Shown: piece by piece, positions 1-7,955 of the stretch
Layout of the letters: every line of letters starts with the position of its first letter
Numbering within the stretch: position 1 is the first letter of the stretch
From: Anaerolineales bacterium
Lineage (GTDB): Bacteria > Chloroflexota > Anaerolineae > Anaerolineales > RBG-16-64-43
Direction of reading: 5' to 3'
DNA: 56,064 nucleotides
Assembly: GCA_016928575.1 (NCBI GenBank)
Contig: JAFGKK010000069.1
Location: 1 to 56,064 of the forward strand
Program-made: the position numbers and the translations under genes
Notes under the pieces: generated by a model
The model's input: the letters and a program-made list of their open reading frames with translations, nothing else
Told to the model about the DNA's origin: nothing
Databases searched by the model: none

Positions 1-387
1 ATTGATGGTTTCAAATAATTACATCCTTTTTTTCCGCTGTTATGGGGCTGGGAGAAGGTGCCCGAAGGGCGGATGAGGGGGAGGGTGGGTAGGTGCGAGA
101 AATGTACGATAGCGCAATGGGGATTGGATGGCGAGCGGTTGCGACGGGTTTCTTCCCCATCTCCGGATACAAGACGCTCGCGAGATCTTCGCGGCAGAAA
201 CGGGTCGATGGTCATCGCTCGACGGGCGGGCGCCGGGGGAGGGGGAAGCCGGTCCTCGAGCGGCCTGTCCTGAGCGTGGCGAGAAAAAGAGGGGGAGAGT
301 GTGGGAATCGGAGAATAGGATATTGAAAGGGTGGGATTCTGAGATACCGCCGATCATTGTATACTTTGCGTTTGGAAAGTCCCGTTG
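1..387. other. Intergenic, no gene recognised
   Basis: No coding frame with a ribosome binding site or recognisable family was found here. The long minus-strand frame that crosses it is the shadow of the lipid kinase gene that follows. A TATACT hexamer near the right edge could be a -10 element for that kinase. Confidence 0.5.
360..365 (+). promoter_or_regulatory. Candidate -10 element of the lipid kinase gene
   Basis: TATACT lies 22 bases before the ATG at 388. No good -35 hexamer stands at the usual distance (the best is TTCTGA at 337-342), so this is only a candidate. Confidence 0.25.
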
Positions 388-1314
388 ATGAGCGGTTTTG
401 CGCCACACCCACGCAAGGTGTTCCTGGTATTGAATCCCGTTGCGGGCCAGGCATATTCGGACAATATCCGCCGTGCCTTCGCGCTTTTCTTCCCCGCCGG
501 CGAGTGGCAGGTGGATATTCTCGAAACGACCGGCGCCGAATCCATCGAAGCCGGAGTCCGAGAGGCCGTCCAAAAAGGCGTATACCTGGTGATCGCCGCG
601 GGCGGGGACGGCACCATTTCGAGGGCCGCCAACGGATTGCGGGGGACGAACATTCCGCTGGGAATTCTTCCGGCTGGAACGGGGAATATTTTGGCGCGCG
701 GGCTTGGGCTCCCGTTGGGCATCGACGCCGCGATGCGCCTGCTGGCGGGCGAACACGATTTGATGGATCTGGACGTCCTGGCGATCGGCGGACAATGGTA
801 CGTGCTCAATGTCAGCGTCGGCCTCACCTCCAACGCCTTGCGGAGCGTCGTTCCCGAACAAAAGCGTCAATTGGGCGTGTTGGCGTACCTCTTCGCCGCG
901 CTGCAATGGTTTGGCTGGCAGCCGCGGAGGTTCGAGATGGTGGTGGACGGAAAGGAACGGCGAGTCCGGGCTTCGGAAATCCTGGTTTCCAGCGGGGAAG
1001 TGCTGCGCGGACTCTCTGTCCCCGTCGGACCGCCGTGCACGTTTTGCGACGGACAATTGGAAGCCTACATCGTGAGGGCCCGATCCGCCATGGATTACCT
1101 CGCGGTGGTGTGGAATATGCTATTCCGGCGCGGGAAATCGCAACCCGGTTTGCGGCATCTCCCCGTGCGGAACATGATCCGCATCGATTCCGGCGCGAGG
1201 GAACTGCCGGTTCAGGCGGACGGCGATCCGATCGGCATGACGCCGGTGGAAGTCCATATCATCCCCAAGGCGGTACGGGTGGTTGTTCCCAAGGCGCGCG
1301 CCTTTGCGGGATGA
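388..1314 (+). CDS. Diacylglycerol kinase family lipid kinase (YegS/DagK-like)
   Basis: The 308-residue protein has the diacylglycerol/sphingosine kinase catalytic fold. Seen in the sequence: the N-terminal NPVAGQ motif near residue 15, the nucleotide-binding GGDGT at about residues 72-76, and LPAGTGNILARGLG just after it. The C-terminal half ends with the family's DGDP...PVEVHI pattern. Family members phosphorylate lipids such as diacylglycerol or related glycolipids at the inner membrane face; the exact substrate here is unknown. A TTG lies directly before the ATG at 388; the ATG is preferred. The gene stands alone, with 585 bases of apparently non-coding DNA behind it. Confidence 0.9.
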   Translation: MSGFAPHPRKVFLVLNPVAGQAYSDNIRRAFALFFPAGEWQVDILETTGAESIEAGVREAVQKGVYLVIAAGGDGTISRAANGLRGTNIPLGILPAGTGNILARGLGLPLGIDAAMRLLAGEHDLMDLDVLAIGGQWYVLNVSVGLTSNALRSVVPEQKRQLGVLAYLFAALQWFGWQPRRFEMVVDGKERRVRASEILVSSGEVLRGLSVPVGPPCTFCDGQLEAYIVRARSAMDYLAVVWNMLFRRGKSQPGLRHLPVRNMIRIDSGARELPVQADGDPIGMTPVEVHIIPKAVRVVVPKARAFAG

Positions 1315-1899
1315 AGCAAATCCTCCTCCCGCCAGCGAATGGGCCGGACCGCCTTTGCCGGAGATGGCCGCGAATTCCGTCCGGAGGGCGGATGGCGCGA
1401 GGTAAAAAACAGGCTTCTCCCGGCACCGGTCCGAATGCGCAAGCGGTTAACGGTCTGCGGGCATGACGCCGACGGATAGCTCCGCGGCAGTCGCTGACTC
1501 CCAGGCGTTTTTTTTTTTGACTCTTTGAACTACCGGGGTCTTCCATGGTTTTTTCAAGGGATCCGTGCGGGAAGGGTTTTGGCGGTCAGGTTGCTTGCGG
1601 AGGATTCGGCAGGAACATATAATGGAATCTCATCCATCCGAATAGTGGTGCCCGGGATCACAACCCTCGATGGCGTAACCCGTTGATTTGGAGGGCGGAC
1701 ACGGATGATCCGACGCGGCCGGCAACCATTCAGAAGCGGACTCCGCGCCTTCTTCCGTGCATTTGCAGGGAATTCGGGCGCATACCTCGCCGGCGGTTCA
1801 TGCCCCAACCGCGGGATCCGGAGTTTCCCGGGTTCCCCGTTCACGCCCGGATGGGTTGGCGGAAGGCAGCCTGCCGAGGAAAAACATTCAAAAGGAGGA
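1315..1899. other. Intergenic, no gene recognised
   Basis: Open frames here are shadows or upstream read-through of the following lipoprotein. The only functional signal I see is the strong AAAGGAGG ribosome binding site at its right end. A run of T near 1509-1518 could mark a terminator, but no clear stem precedes it. Confidence 0.45.
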
Positions 1900-2628
1900 A
1901 TGATGAAGAAACACGCTTTGCGCTGGGCGTCGATCGCCCCGGTGTTGGTGTCTTTAGGTTGCGCTCTTCCGATGTTAGGCGGCGAGCCTCCCACCCCGAC
2001 TCCACAGCCGACGGCGACGGCGGAGCCTTCGGCCACCGCCACGGCTGTCCCGCCCACTTCCACTCCGCGGCCGACCAACACCCCAATGCCGACCGCGGAG
2101 CCGAAAGTCACCGTCGGCGAATTTGAAGAGGCCTTGGAAGACGCCGGCTATACGGCGCATCCCTCGCCCGACGGCGGCTCGACGACCTGGGTGATGGATA
2201 ATTGGCTCGAACTCACCGTTACCTCCGCGAGCGGCAGTGTGTCAATGCAGGTATTAAACAACGTGTCCACGCGCCTCGACCACATGGAGAAAAAATTCGC
2301 GGTCATGGACGGCTTGTTCGCGGCGGATTTCATGGCCGAGTTTCGCGCGGCAAACGAAGCCTATGCGGAAACGGTCGGCGCCGGGGTAACCGGGCAGCCC
2401 GTAGAAAAGTATGGACCCGACCCCGGGGATTTCCTGCAATTTCAATATGCCTACTACAACGTGTCCGAACAGGAGATCGACGCCTATTGGGTCCGCTTTT
2501 CACTTCTCTACATGCAATTCACCTGCCCGGAAGGGTATTCCTGCAGCATACCCTACTTTGGAAACATAGAATTCGCGGGACAGGCGTCGTTTACCTTCTA
2601 TGAGGTTATTCTGTTTTTGGCAGAATGA
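1900..2628 (+). CDS. Lipoprotein of unknown function with Thr/Pro-rich tether
   Basis: The start at 1900 is chosen because AAAGGAGG directly precedes it and because it gives a clean lipoprotein signal: two lysines, a hydrophobic stretch and the lipobox VSLGC. The frame is open for another 65 codons upstream, but that part lacks any signal. After the lipidated cysteine comes a tether of about 45 residues built from Pro, Thr and Ala (PTPTPQPTATAEPSATAT). The remaining about 170 residues form a domain I do not recognise, with many aromatic residues and a C-terminal pair of cysteines (TCPEGYSC). It is probably anchored on the outer face of the cytoplasmic membrane. The product is 242 residues. 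Confidence 0.75.
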   Translation: MMKKHALRWASIAPVLVSLGCALPMLGGEPPTPTPQPTATAEPSATATAVPPTSTPRPTNTPMPTAEPKVTVGEFEEALEDAGYTAHPSPDGGSTTWVMDNWLELTVTSASGSVSMQVLNNVSTRLDHMEKKFAVMDGLFAADFMAEFRAANEAYAETVGAGVTGQPVEKYGPDPGDFLQFQYAYYNVSEQEIDAYWVRFSLLYMQFTCPEGYSCSIPYFGNIEFAGQASFTFYEVILFLAE

Positions 2629-2869
2629 CCGGCGGCGGGGCTGCGGATCCTGCAGGGAGGCGGCGGCCGAGCGGGATCGGGATTGACGAACGCCGATTGA
2701 CCGGGCATGCCGGAGCAGTCGCGGGCATGGCCAGTTTCCTTCGCGATTCCGCCTCGGAGGGGACGTCCAAGAAGAGGCAAGCCGAATCGGCTGGGCATAA
2801 TCCAGCGGCTTCCGGCCGTCTATCCATGGGGCATCGGCTCGGCCGGAAGAAAAAAACGGGAGGCGGAGG

Positions 2870-3295
2870 ATGGCGGTCGACGAACGGTTGTGGAAAATCA
2901 TGCAAAAGCGGCTGGGCTATTCGGACGGAGAGTTGGCCGAGTTCCGCAAGGATCCGCGCAACGAGGACGTGCTTTCCAAAGCCGATGTGCTGGCGAAAAA
3001 ATACATCATTTTGGAGGCGGTCGATGCCCGCGGGTGCAACAGCCGCCACAAGACGGGCGATCGGATCTACTTCGACGGGGCGGGGAATCTGCTTTCGGAA
3101 CTAAGCCCGAAGAGGATCTGCGTCTATGCGCTGAGCAACGCCCTGCTGTTGATCTACGCCGCGAACGAGATGATCTACGCCGGCGTCGACCCGAACGAAA
3201 TGCGCTTCAAGCGCACCGGTTGCGTCGACGTCGGGCTGCGATGCGGCGGATGGGGGCATGTGGTTTGGGAATTGCGCGTGGAAGACCGCCCGTGA
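2870..3295 (+). CDS. Small uncharacterised protein, TIGR04076-like
   Basis: This 141-residue protein begins with an ATG directly behind a purine-rich GGGAGGCGGAGG. Its C-terminal two thirds carry the layout I associate with TIGR04076: a Cys followed by HKTGDRIYFDG, then SPKRICVYALSNALL, and a closing part with GCVDVGLRCGGWGHV. The first about 45 residues form a separate helical-looking head (LWKIMQKRLGYSDGELAEF). No enzymatic role is known to me for this family. The family assignment rests on memory of the pattern and is only moderately sure; the gene itself looks real. Confidence 0.7.
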   Translation: MAVDERLWKIMQKRLGYSDGELAEFRKDPRNEDVLSKADVLAKKYIILEAVDARGCNSRHKTGDRIYFDGAGNLLSELSPKRICVYALSNALLLIYAANEMIYAGVDPNEMRFKRTGCVDVGLRCGGWGHVVWELRVEDRP

Positions 3296-3583
3296 GCGGG
3301 GCGTATCGCCCGCTGCGGCGCGGAATGTATCGCAGCCGACGCTCCGTTCATACATGGCATGAGCGCGTTCCGGATGCCGGGAAGCTTCCGGAGGGTATCC
3401 GGAGCGGGGCCGGGTTGGTGGAGGCGATGCGGAGGCGCATCCTGGCCTACGGCGAGGGGGACGGATATTGCCGGCGCTGAGGCGCTCCCGGGGACCGGCT
3501 CCAATCCCTGCCTGTGGGATGGGACGGTCCCGTTCTCCAAATCCGACGGCGAGGTTCGTACCATGGTCGATGGAGGAAAACGG

Positions 3584-4768
3584 ATGAACCGACGAATGAT
3601 GGCGGCGTTTTTTTGCGGCGCGGCGCTTCTGGCGGCGTGCCGCCGGACGGAGGCGCCTGCTTCCGAAATTCGGGCGGAGGCAAGCGTCGTGCGCGCGGTG
3701 TATCAAAAGCCGGACGGCCCGTACGTTTGGACCGAGGGCGGGCAGCCGCGGAACCTCGCCGAAGGCGCAAACACGGAGGAGATCTGCATTTCCGACGACG
3801 GCTCGACGGTAGCCTACCGCAGTGATTTCGGGCTGCACGCCGTCCGGGTTGAAGGAGGCGAACCGGTCTTGTTGATCGACCGCGCATATCTGGACGCCCT
3901 GGGACTCGAAAGCGGCGGGTTCGTCACCGTCAACCAATTCGGCTTCGGCGCTGGCAGTCAACACCTGTACTTCAATACCAAAATACCCGCAGGCCAGCAG
4001 TATGACCTGTACCGCGTGGACATCGAAGGTCCCGCGCCGGAACGCCTCTTCGCTCCGGGCGAGGGCGGGAATTTCACCTTTTCGCCGGACGGAGAGTGGA
4101 TGACGGTCTTCCATGCCGGCGAGATCGTGCTGGCGCGGCCGGACGGGAGCGCAACGCGGACGGCGTTCACCTACGAAAACGCGCCCATCGGCACCGACGG
4201 ACCGCAGGTCGTATGGGCTCGGGATTCCTCGGGATTTTCCATCCTTTCCTATGGCGAGAAGTCGAACACAAAACCGCAGCCGATCACCGTCTGGTTCGTG
4301 CCGGTACGGGGAGAACCCGAGCGGCGCTGGAGCTTTCAGGGATATCTGACCGTGAGGCTTTCACCCGACGGCGGACGGGCGGTGTATCTCAACCGCCACG
4401 ACGGGACGACCGACGTCCACTACGCGGATTCCTCCGGAACGGACCGGCTGTACGCCTCGCTCGGCCAATCCGTCCTCATCATGGATTGGGCGCCTTCTTC
4501 CCGGCGCTTCCTTCTGGTCTACTTTCAATACCGCGAGGATTCGCCGGAGATGATCAGCGTGCCCTACGTGTGCGCGCCGGGGGAGGATCCCCTGCGCCTG
4601 ACCGACACGCCGACGGCCTACCCGGCCTACTGGGTGGACGACGACCGCGTGCTGTACAGCATGGAAAGCGCCGAGCTCCGTTTGCAAGAGGTGGGCAAGC
4701 CGAGCCTGCTGATCGACGACGGCCTGCTGATCAACGATTTCGATTTCACTCTGCTCCCGGCGGAGTGA
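3584..4768 (+). CDS. Lipoprotein with TolB/WD40-like beta-propeller
   Basis: The start at 3584 follows TGGAGG at 8 bases spacing and opens a lipoprotein signal peptide (MNRRMMAAFF...) ending in the lipobox LLAAC; an in-frame ATG at 3563 is the alternative. The mature part of about 375 residues repeats a beta-propeller pattern: FSPDGEWMTVFHAGEIVLARPDG, LSPDGGRAVYLNRHDG and similar blades with internal Asp-Gly turns. Such TolB-like or DPP-IV-N-like propellers usually act in protein interaction at the cell surface. No catalytic domain is attached. The gene is monocistronic as far as can be seen. Confidence 0.8.
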   Translation: MNRRMMAAFFCGAALLAACRRTEAPASEIRAEASVVRAVYQKPDGPYVWTEGGQPRNLAEGANTEEICISDDGSTVAYRSDFGLHAVRVEGGEPVLLIDRAYLDALGLESGGFVTVNQFGFGAGSQHLYFNTKIPAGQQYDLYRVDIEGPAPERLFAPGEGGNFTFSPDGEWMTVFHAGEIVLARPDGSATRTAFTYENAPIGTDGPQVVWARDSSGFSILSYGEKSNTKPQPITVWFVPVRGEPERRWSFQGYLTVRLSPDGGRAVYLNRHDGTTDVHYADSSGTDRLYASLGQSVLIMDWAPSSRRFLLVYFQYREDSPEMISVPYVCAPGEDPLRLTDTPTAYPAYWVDDDRVLYSMESAELRLQEVGKPSLLIDDGLLINDFDFTLLPAE

Positions 4769-5067
4769 TCTGCAACCGTGCAGACGGGATCCCGGTCTGT
4801 CCGTTTTTCGCTGAGGCCGCGTTTTTCCCTGCCGGGTCTTTCCGCCTGGGGTTCTTCGGAAATCGGTGAGAAGGAATGGGGCGGGTGGATGGATTTTGCC
4901 AAATCCCGCTCCGCCGCACCGGTCCGCCTTCAGGCCATCCAGAGAGGGGGGCGTTGAAAAAGCCCTGAGGCGTCAGCGCGATCCGCGCCCCGCTGTGCCA
5001 TGACAAATTCCCAGCGGCGCCGGGAAAGGTTTTTTCAACACCCCGGGTTTGGGAAAGGAGGGTTGCC
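4769..5067. repeat. Intergenic with a widely spaced inverted repeat
   Basis: GTTGAAAAAGCC (about 4953-4964) and GGTTTTTTCAAC (about 5028-5039) are inverted relative to each other with one mismatch, enclosing about 65 bases. This could be the end pair of a small palindromic element or a large stem. GAAAGGAGGG just after it is the ribosome binding site of the DinB gene. Confidence 0.4.
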
Positions 5068-5520
5068 ATGGAACTTCCGGACATCCAATCCATCTTCGAG
5101 GAGAATGCCGCCGAACACCGACGCTTGGTGAAATGCATCGCCGACTTGACCGATGAGCAACTCTCCCGGCCGTTGGATTCCGGCTGGACGGTCGCCGCGC
5201 TGCTGGCCCATCTGGCCTTTTGGGACGCGCGGGCGGTGGTGCTGATGGAAAAGTGGCGGCGCACGGGGATCGGGCCTTCGCCGGCGGACGTCGACGTGAT
5301 CAACGATGCGGTCAAGGAACTGTGCCTGGCGATTCCGCCGCGCGCGGCGGCCGAGCTGGCCGTGCGGAAATCGCTCGAGGTCAACCGGATGATCGAGTCG
5401 CTCTCCACGGAAACCGCCGAAGCGATCCAAACCCGCGGAACGGCGGTTCACCTGAGGCGGTATGAACACAAACGGATCCATTTGGCGGACATCGAACGGG
5501 CGTTGGGGAACAGGCATTAG
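5068..5520 (+). CDS. DinB-fold protein (DinB/YfiT superfamily)
   Basis: A 150-residue four-helix-bundle protein preceded by GAAAGGAGGG. The segment DSGWTVAALLAHLAFWDA with its central histidine, and the C-terminal YEHKRIHLADIERAL, correspond to the metal-binding histidine positions of the DinB/maleylpyruvate isomerase-like superfamily. Members are thiol-dependent transferases or metal-binding proteins of varied role, so no substrate can be named. It reads as a complete, ordinary-length member. The next gene on the same strand begins about 90 bases later behind its own candidate -10 box, so co-transcription is not implied. Confidence 0.85.
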   Translation: MELPDIQSIFEENAAEHRRLVKCIADLTDEQLSRPLDSGWTVAALLAHLAFWDARAVVLMEKWRRTGIGPSPADVDVINDAVKELCLAIPPRAAAELAVRKSLEVNRMIESLSTETAEAIQTRGTAVHLRRYEHKRIHLADIERALGNRH

Positions 5521-5583
5521 CGGATCCGCCATTGCGTTACCAAATTGGAACAATCCTGTCACAATCCCAAGACCATAATTACC

Positions 5584-5589
5584 TATACT
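5584..5589 (+). promoter_or_regulatory. Candidate -10 element of the first RCC1 gene
   Basis: TATACT lies 23 bases before the ATG at 5613, in a locally AT-richer stretch. No convincing -35 hexamer is present at 16-18 bases, so confidence is low. Confidence 0.28.
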
Positions 5590-5612
5590 TCTGTTGATGG
5601 GGAGGGGGGCGG

Positions 5613-7817
5613 ATGAAAAACGCAACAACGGCGGTTTTCATGCTGATAGTCTTGTTTCTTACCGGTTGCTCCGCGGGGCAGACGGCAACCGATCCGGCCG
5701 ACACCGCGGGTGTCCCGGCTTCGCCGACGCCCGCCGCGGTTTCGGAACCCCCGGAACCGGGCTTCGCCCCGATCTTGACTCCGACTCTGACTTTCACTCC
5801 GATTCCGCCGACGGCGACCCCTGAAAAGCTGGCCAACCTCGCGTTGTCGGTGGCGGCAGGCGGCAGCCATACTTGCGCGATCACAAAACGAAACGGGCTG
5901 AGTTGCTGGGGGAACAACGAGCACGGCCAGCTCGGAGACGGCACGGTGACGGACAGCAGCAGGCCGGTGGAAGTCGCCGGTTTGTCCGGCGGAGTGAAAG
6001 CGGTTGCGTTGGGATGGGGGCATACGTGCGCGGTCACTCTCAAGGGCGCCGTGAAATGCTGGGGGTACAACAAGAACGGCGAGCTGGGGAACGGCTTGAC
6101 CGCCGACAGCGCAACGCCCGTGGATGTGGAAAGTCTGGGGTCGGGCGTGACGGCGATCGCGGCCGGCGACGACCACACCTGCGCGGTGACCGGCGGGGGC
6201 GGGGTGAAGTGCTGGGGATACAACGCCTACGGCCAATTGGGCGACGGCACGACCGAAAGCCGCGCCTTTCCGGTCGATGTCGCGGGCGTCACCGGCGGCG
6301 CGACCGCCGTCGCGGCGGGATGGGGTCACACCTGCCTGCTCACCATCCGGGGCGGCGTGATGTGCTGGGGTAACAACGAGGGCGGGCAACTGGGAAACGG
6401 GCGTCCGGAGCCGATGCGATTCAAGATCGCGGACGTCAGCGGATTAACCGCCGGCGTATCGGCGATCGCCGCCCACGGAGGCCATACCTGCGCGATGACC
6501 GCCGAAGGCGGTCTGAAGTGCTGGGGGTATAACAAATACGGCCAGCTCGGCGACGGCACGTCGGAGAATCGCAATCTTCCGGCGGCGGTGAATAGGATCG
6601 GCCAGGTTGTGGCCGTAGCGCTGGGATCGAACCATACCTGCGCGCTCGCCCGCGACATAGCCGCGTGCTGGGGGGACAACTTTACCGGGCAACTGGGAGA
6701 CGGGACGCAAACCACCCATCCGGAGCCGGTGCCAGTTGCAGAGGATCTGATCGCGATCGCGGCCGGCGGCGCGCACACCTGCGCCGTCACCGCCGGGGGA
6801 GGCGTGCGATGCTGGGGGAGCAATTCCGCCGGGCAATTGGGAGACGGGACGACAAGCAACCGGAACGCGCCCGTCTATGCGGTCGGCTGGGATGAATGGA
6901 TCCTGGAGCTCGGCGGGCTGGACGCGCAAACCGGCATAGTGACGGCCCTGGCATTTTCCCCGGATGGAAAGCTGTTGGCCTCGGGCGGGACCGATGGAAA
7001 ACTGCTCATGTGGGATACCGCCGCGGGAGAACGGCTTTTCGCCGTGCAGTACGACTTGGTCGAAATCATCCACCTCTCCTTTTCGCCGGACGGATCCATG
7101 CTCGCCTCGGTGAGAGCGGATGGAAAAATTATCTTTCTGAATTCGTCCGACGGGCGGATGATTCGAAGCTTGGATGGATTGTATTGGGGAGTGGTGTCGC
7201 CGGATTGGAAGACCGTCGCCTACGTACTCCGGGATGATTGCGGGGACTTTTCCCTCCGGTTGTTTGACCTCGCCGAGGGAAAGGATCGGTACGATCTCGG
7301 CGCCTGTCGCGAGTGGCTTGCGTTTTCCCCGGATGGCAAAATGCTGGCTTGCGGAGTTGTCGCCGGGAATATCAGATTATGGGATACCGCCACCGGCGGC
7401 CTGTTAAGCTCGCTGACGGGGGAGATGGGCTATTCCGGCCCGCTTTCGTTTTCGCCGGACGGGAAATGGATCGCCGCGGCCACGGACCGGAATTCGCAAG
7501 GTGGTGGGTTCGGGTTGTGGAGCGTCGAACAGGGTAAGGAAGTCCTCGTCCTCCAAGGGCGGGTGAGCAGCGTCATTTTTTCCGGTGACGGGAATATCCT
7601 GATTTCCGGGTCGTATGACGGTATGCTGAAATTCTGGGATGCCGCGACCGGGCGGTTGCTGCGCACACTGAGGCAAACTACGGAGAGGGATGCGTACGGA
7701 TGGTCCTCCGAGGGGATTGCCTCGCTCGCCCTGTCGGCCGACGGCGAGCTGTTGGCTGCGGGCCTGATAAACGGATCCGTCCGCTGGTGGCGGATTTCTA
7801 CGCCGCCGGCGAGTTGA
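5613..7817 (+). CDS. RCC1/WD40 twin-propeller lipoprotein (paralog A)
   Basis: The 734-residue product has a lipoprotein signal ending in LFLTGC (Cys19), a Pro/Thr tether to about residue 72, seven RCC1-type blades (about 76-428) and then seven WD40-type blades (about 437-734). Each RCC1 blade carries the pattern HTC, nine residues, CWG, followed by GQLGDGT; the first cysteine of blade 1 is residue 88. The WD blades end in LLMWD, IRLWD, LKFWD and similar, each introduced by FSPDG. Seven blades is the closed number for both folds, so two complete propellers on one lipid anchor are expected, facing outward. RCC1 and WD40 folds are interaction scaffolds; no ligand or enzymatic activity is predicted. 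Paralog B follows 138 bases downstream with the same architecture. Confidence 0.92.
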   Translation: MKNATTAVFMLIVLFLTGCSAGQTATDPADTAGVPASPTPAAVSEPPEPGFAPILTPTLTFTPIPPTATPEKLANLALSVAAGGSHTCAITKRNGLSCWGNNEHGQLGDGTVTDSSRPVEVAGLSGGVKAVALGWGHTCAVTLKGAVKCWGYNKNGELGNGLTADSATPVDVESLGSGVTAIAAGDDHTCAVTGGGGVKCWGYNAYGQLGDGTTESRAFPVDVAGVTGGATAVAAGWGHTCLLTIRGGVMCWGNNEGGQLGNGRPEPMRFKIADVSGLTAGVSAIAAHGGHTCAMTAEGGLKCWGYNKYGQLGDGTSENRNLPAAVNRIGQVVAVALGSNHTCALARDIAACWGDNFTGQLGDGTQTTHPEPVPVAEDLIAIAAGGAHTCAVTAGGGVRCWGSNSAGQLGDGTTSNRNAPVYAVGWDEWILELGGLDAQTGIVTALAFSPDGKLLASGGTDGKLLMWDTAAGERLFAVQYDLVEIIHLSFSPDGSMLASVRADGKIIFLNSSDGRMIRSLDGLYWGVVSPDWKTVAYVLRDDCGDFSLRLFDLAEGKDRYDLGACREWLAFSPDGKMLACGVVAGNIRLWDTATGGLLSSLTGEMGYSGPLSFSPDGKWIAAATDRNSQGGGFGLWSVEQGKEVLVLQGRVSSVIFSGDGNILISGSYDGMLKFWDAATGRLLRTLRQTTERDAYGWSSEGIASLALSADGELLAAGLINGSVRWWRISTPPAS

Positions 7818-7955
7818 AAATTTGAACTCTGCTCAGGCTAGGGCCGTGGAAAAAGATCCCGGTCATCCCGTTATCCCTCAATTCCGAAGGAATGGGGGGA
7901 CGTGATCTTGAGGGGAAAATGAATCGAACTTCCTCGGCGCTTTAAGGAGTCGAAT

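Noticed and set aside
3296-3583. Short plus-strand frame ending at 3480 between the TIGR04076-like gene and the propeller lipoprotein
   Set aside because: It has no start signal of its own and no family resemblance; it is probably read-through of a shadow frame.
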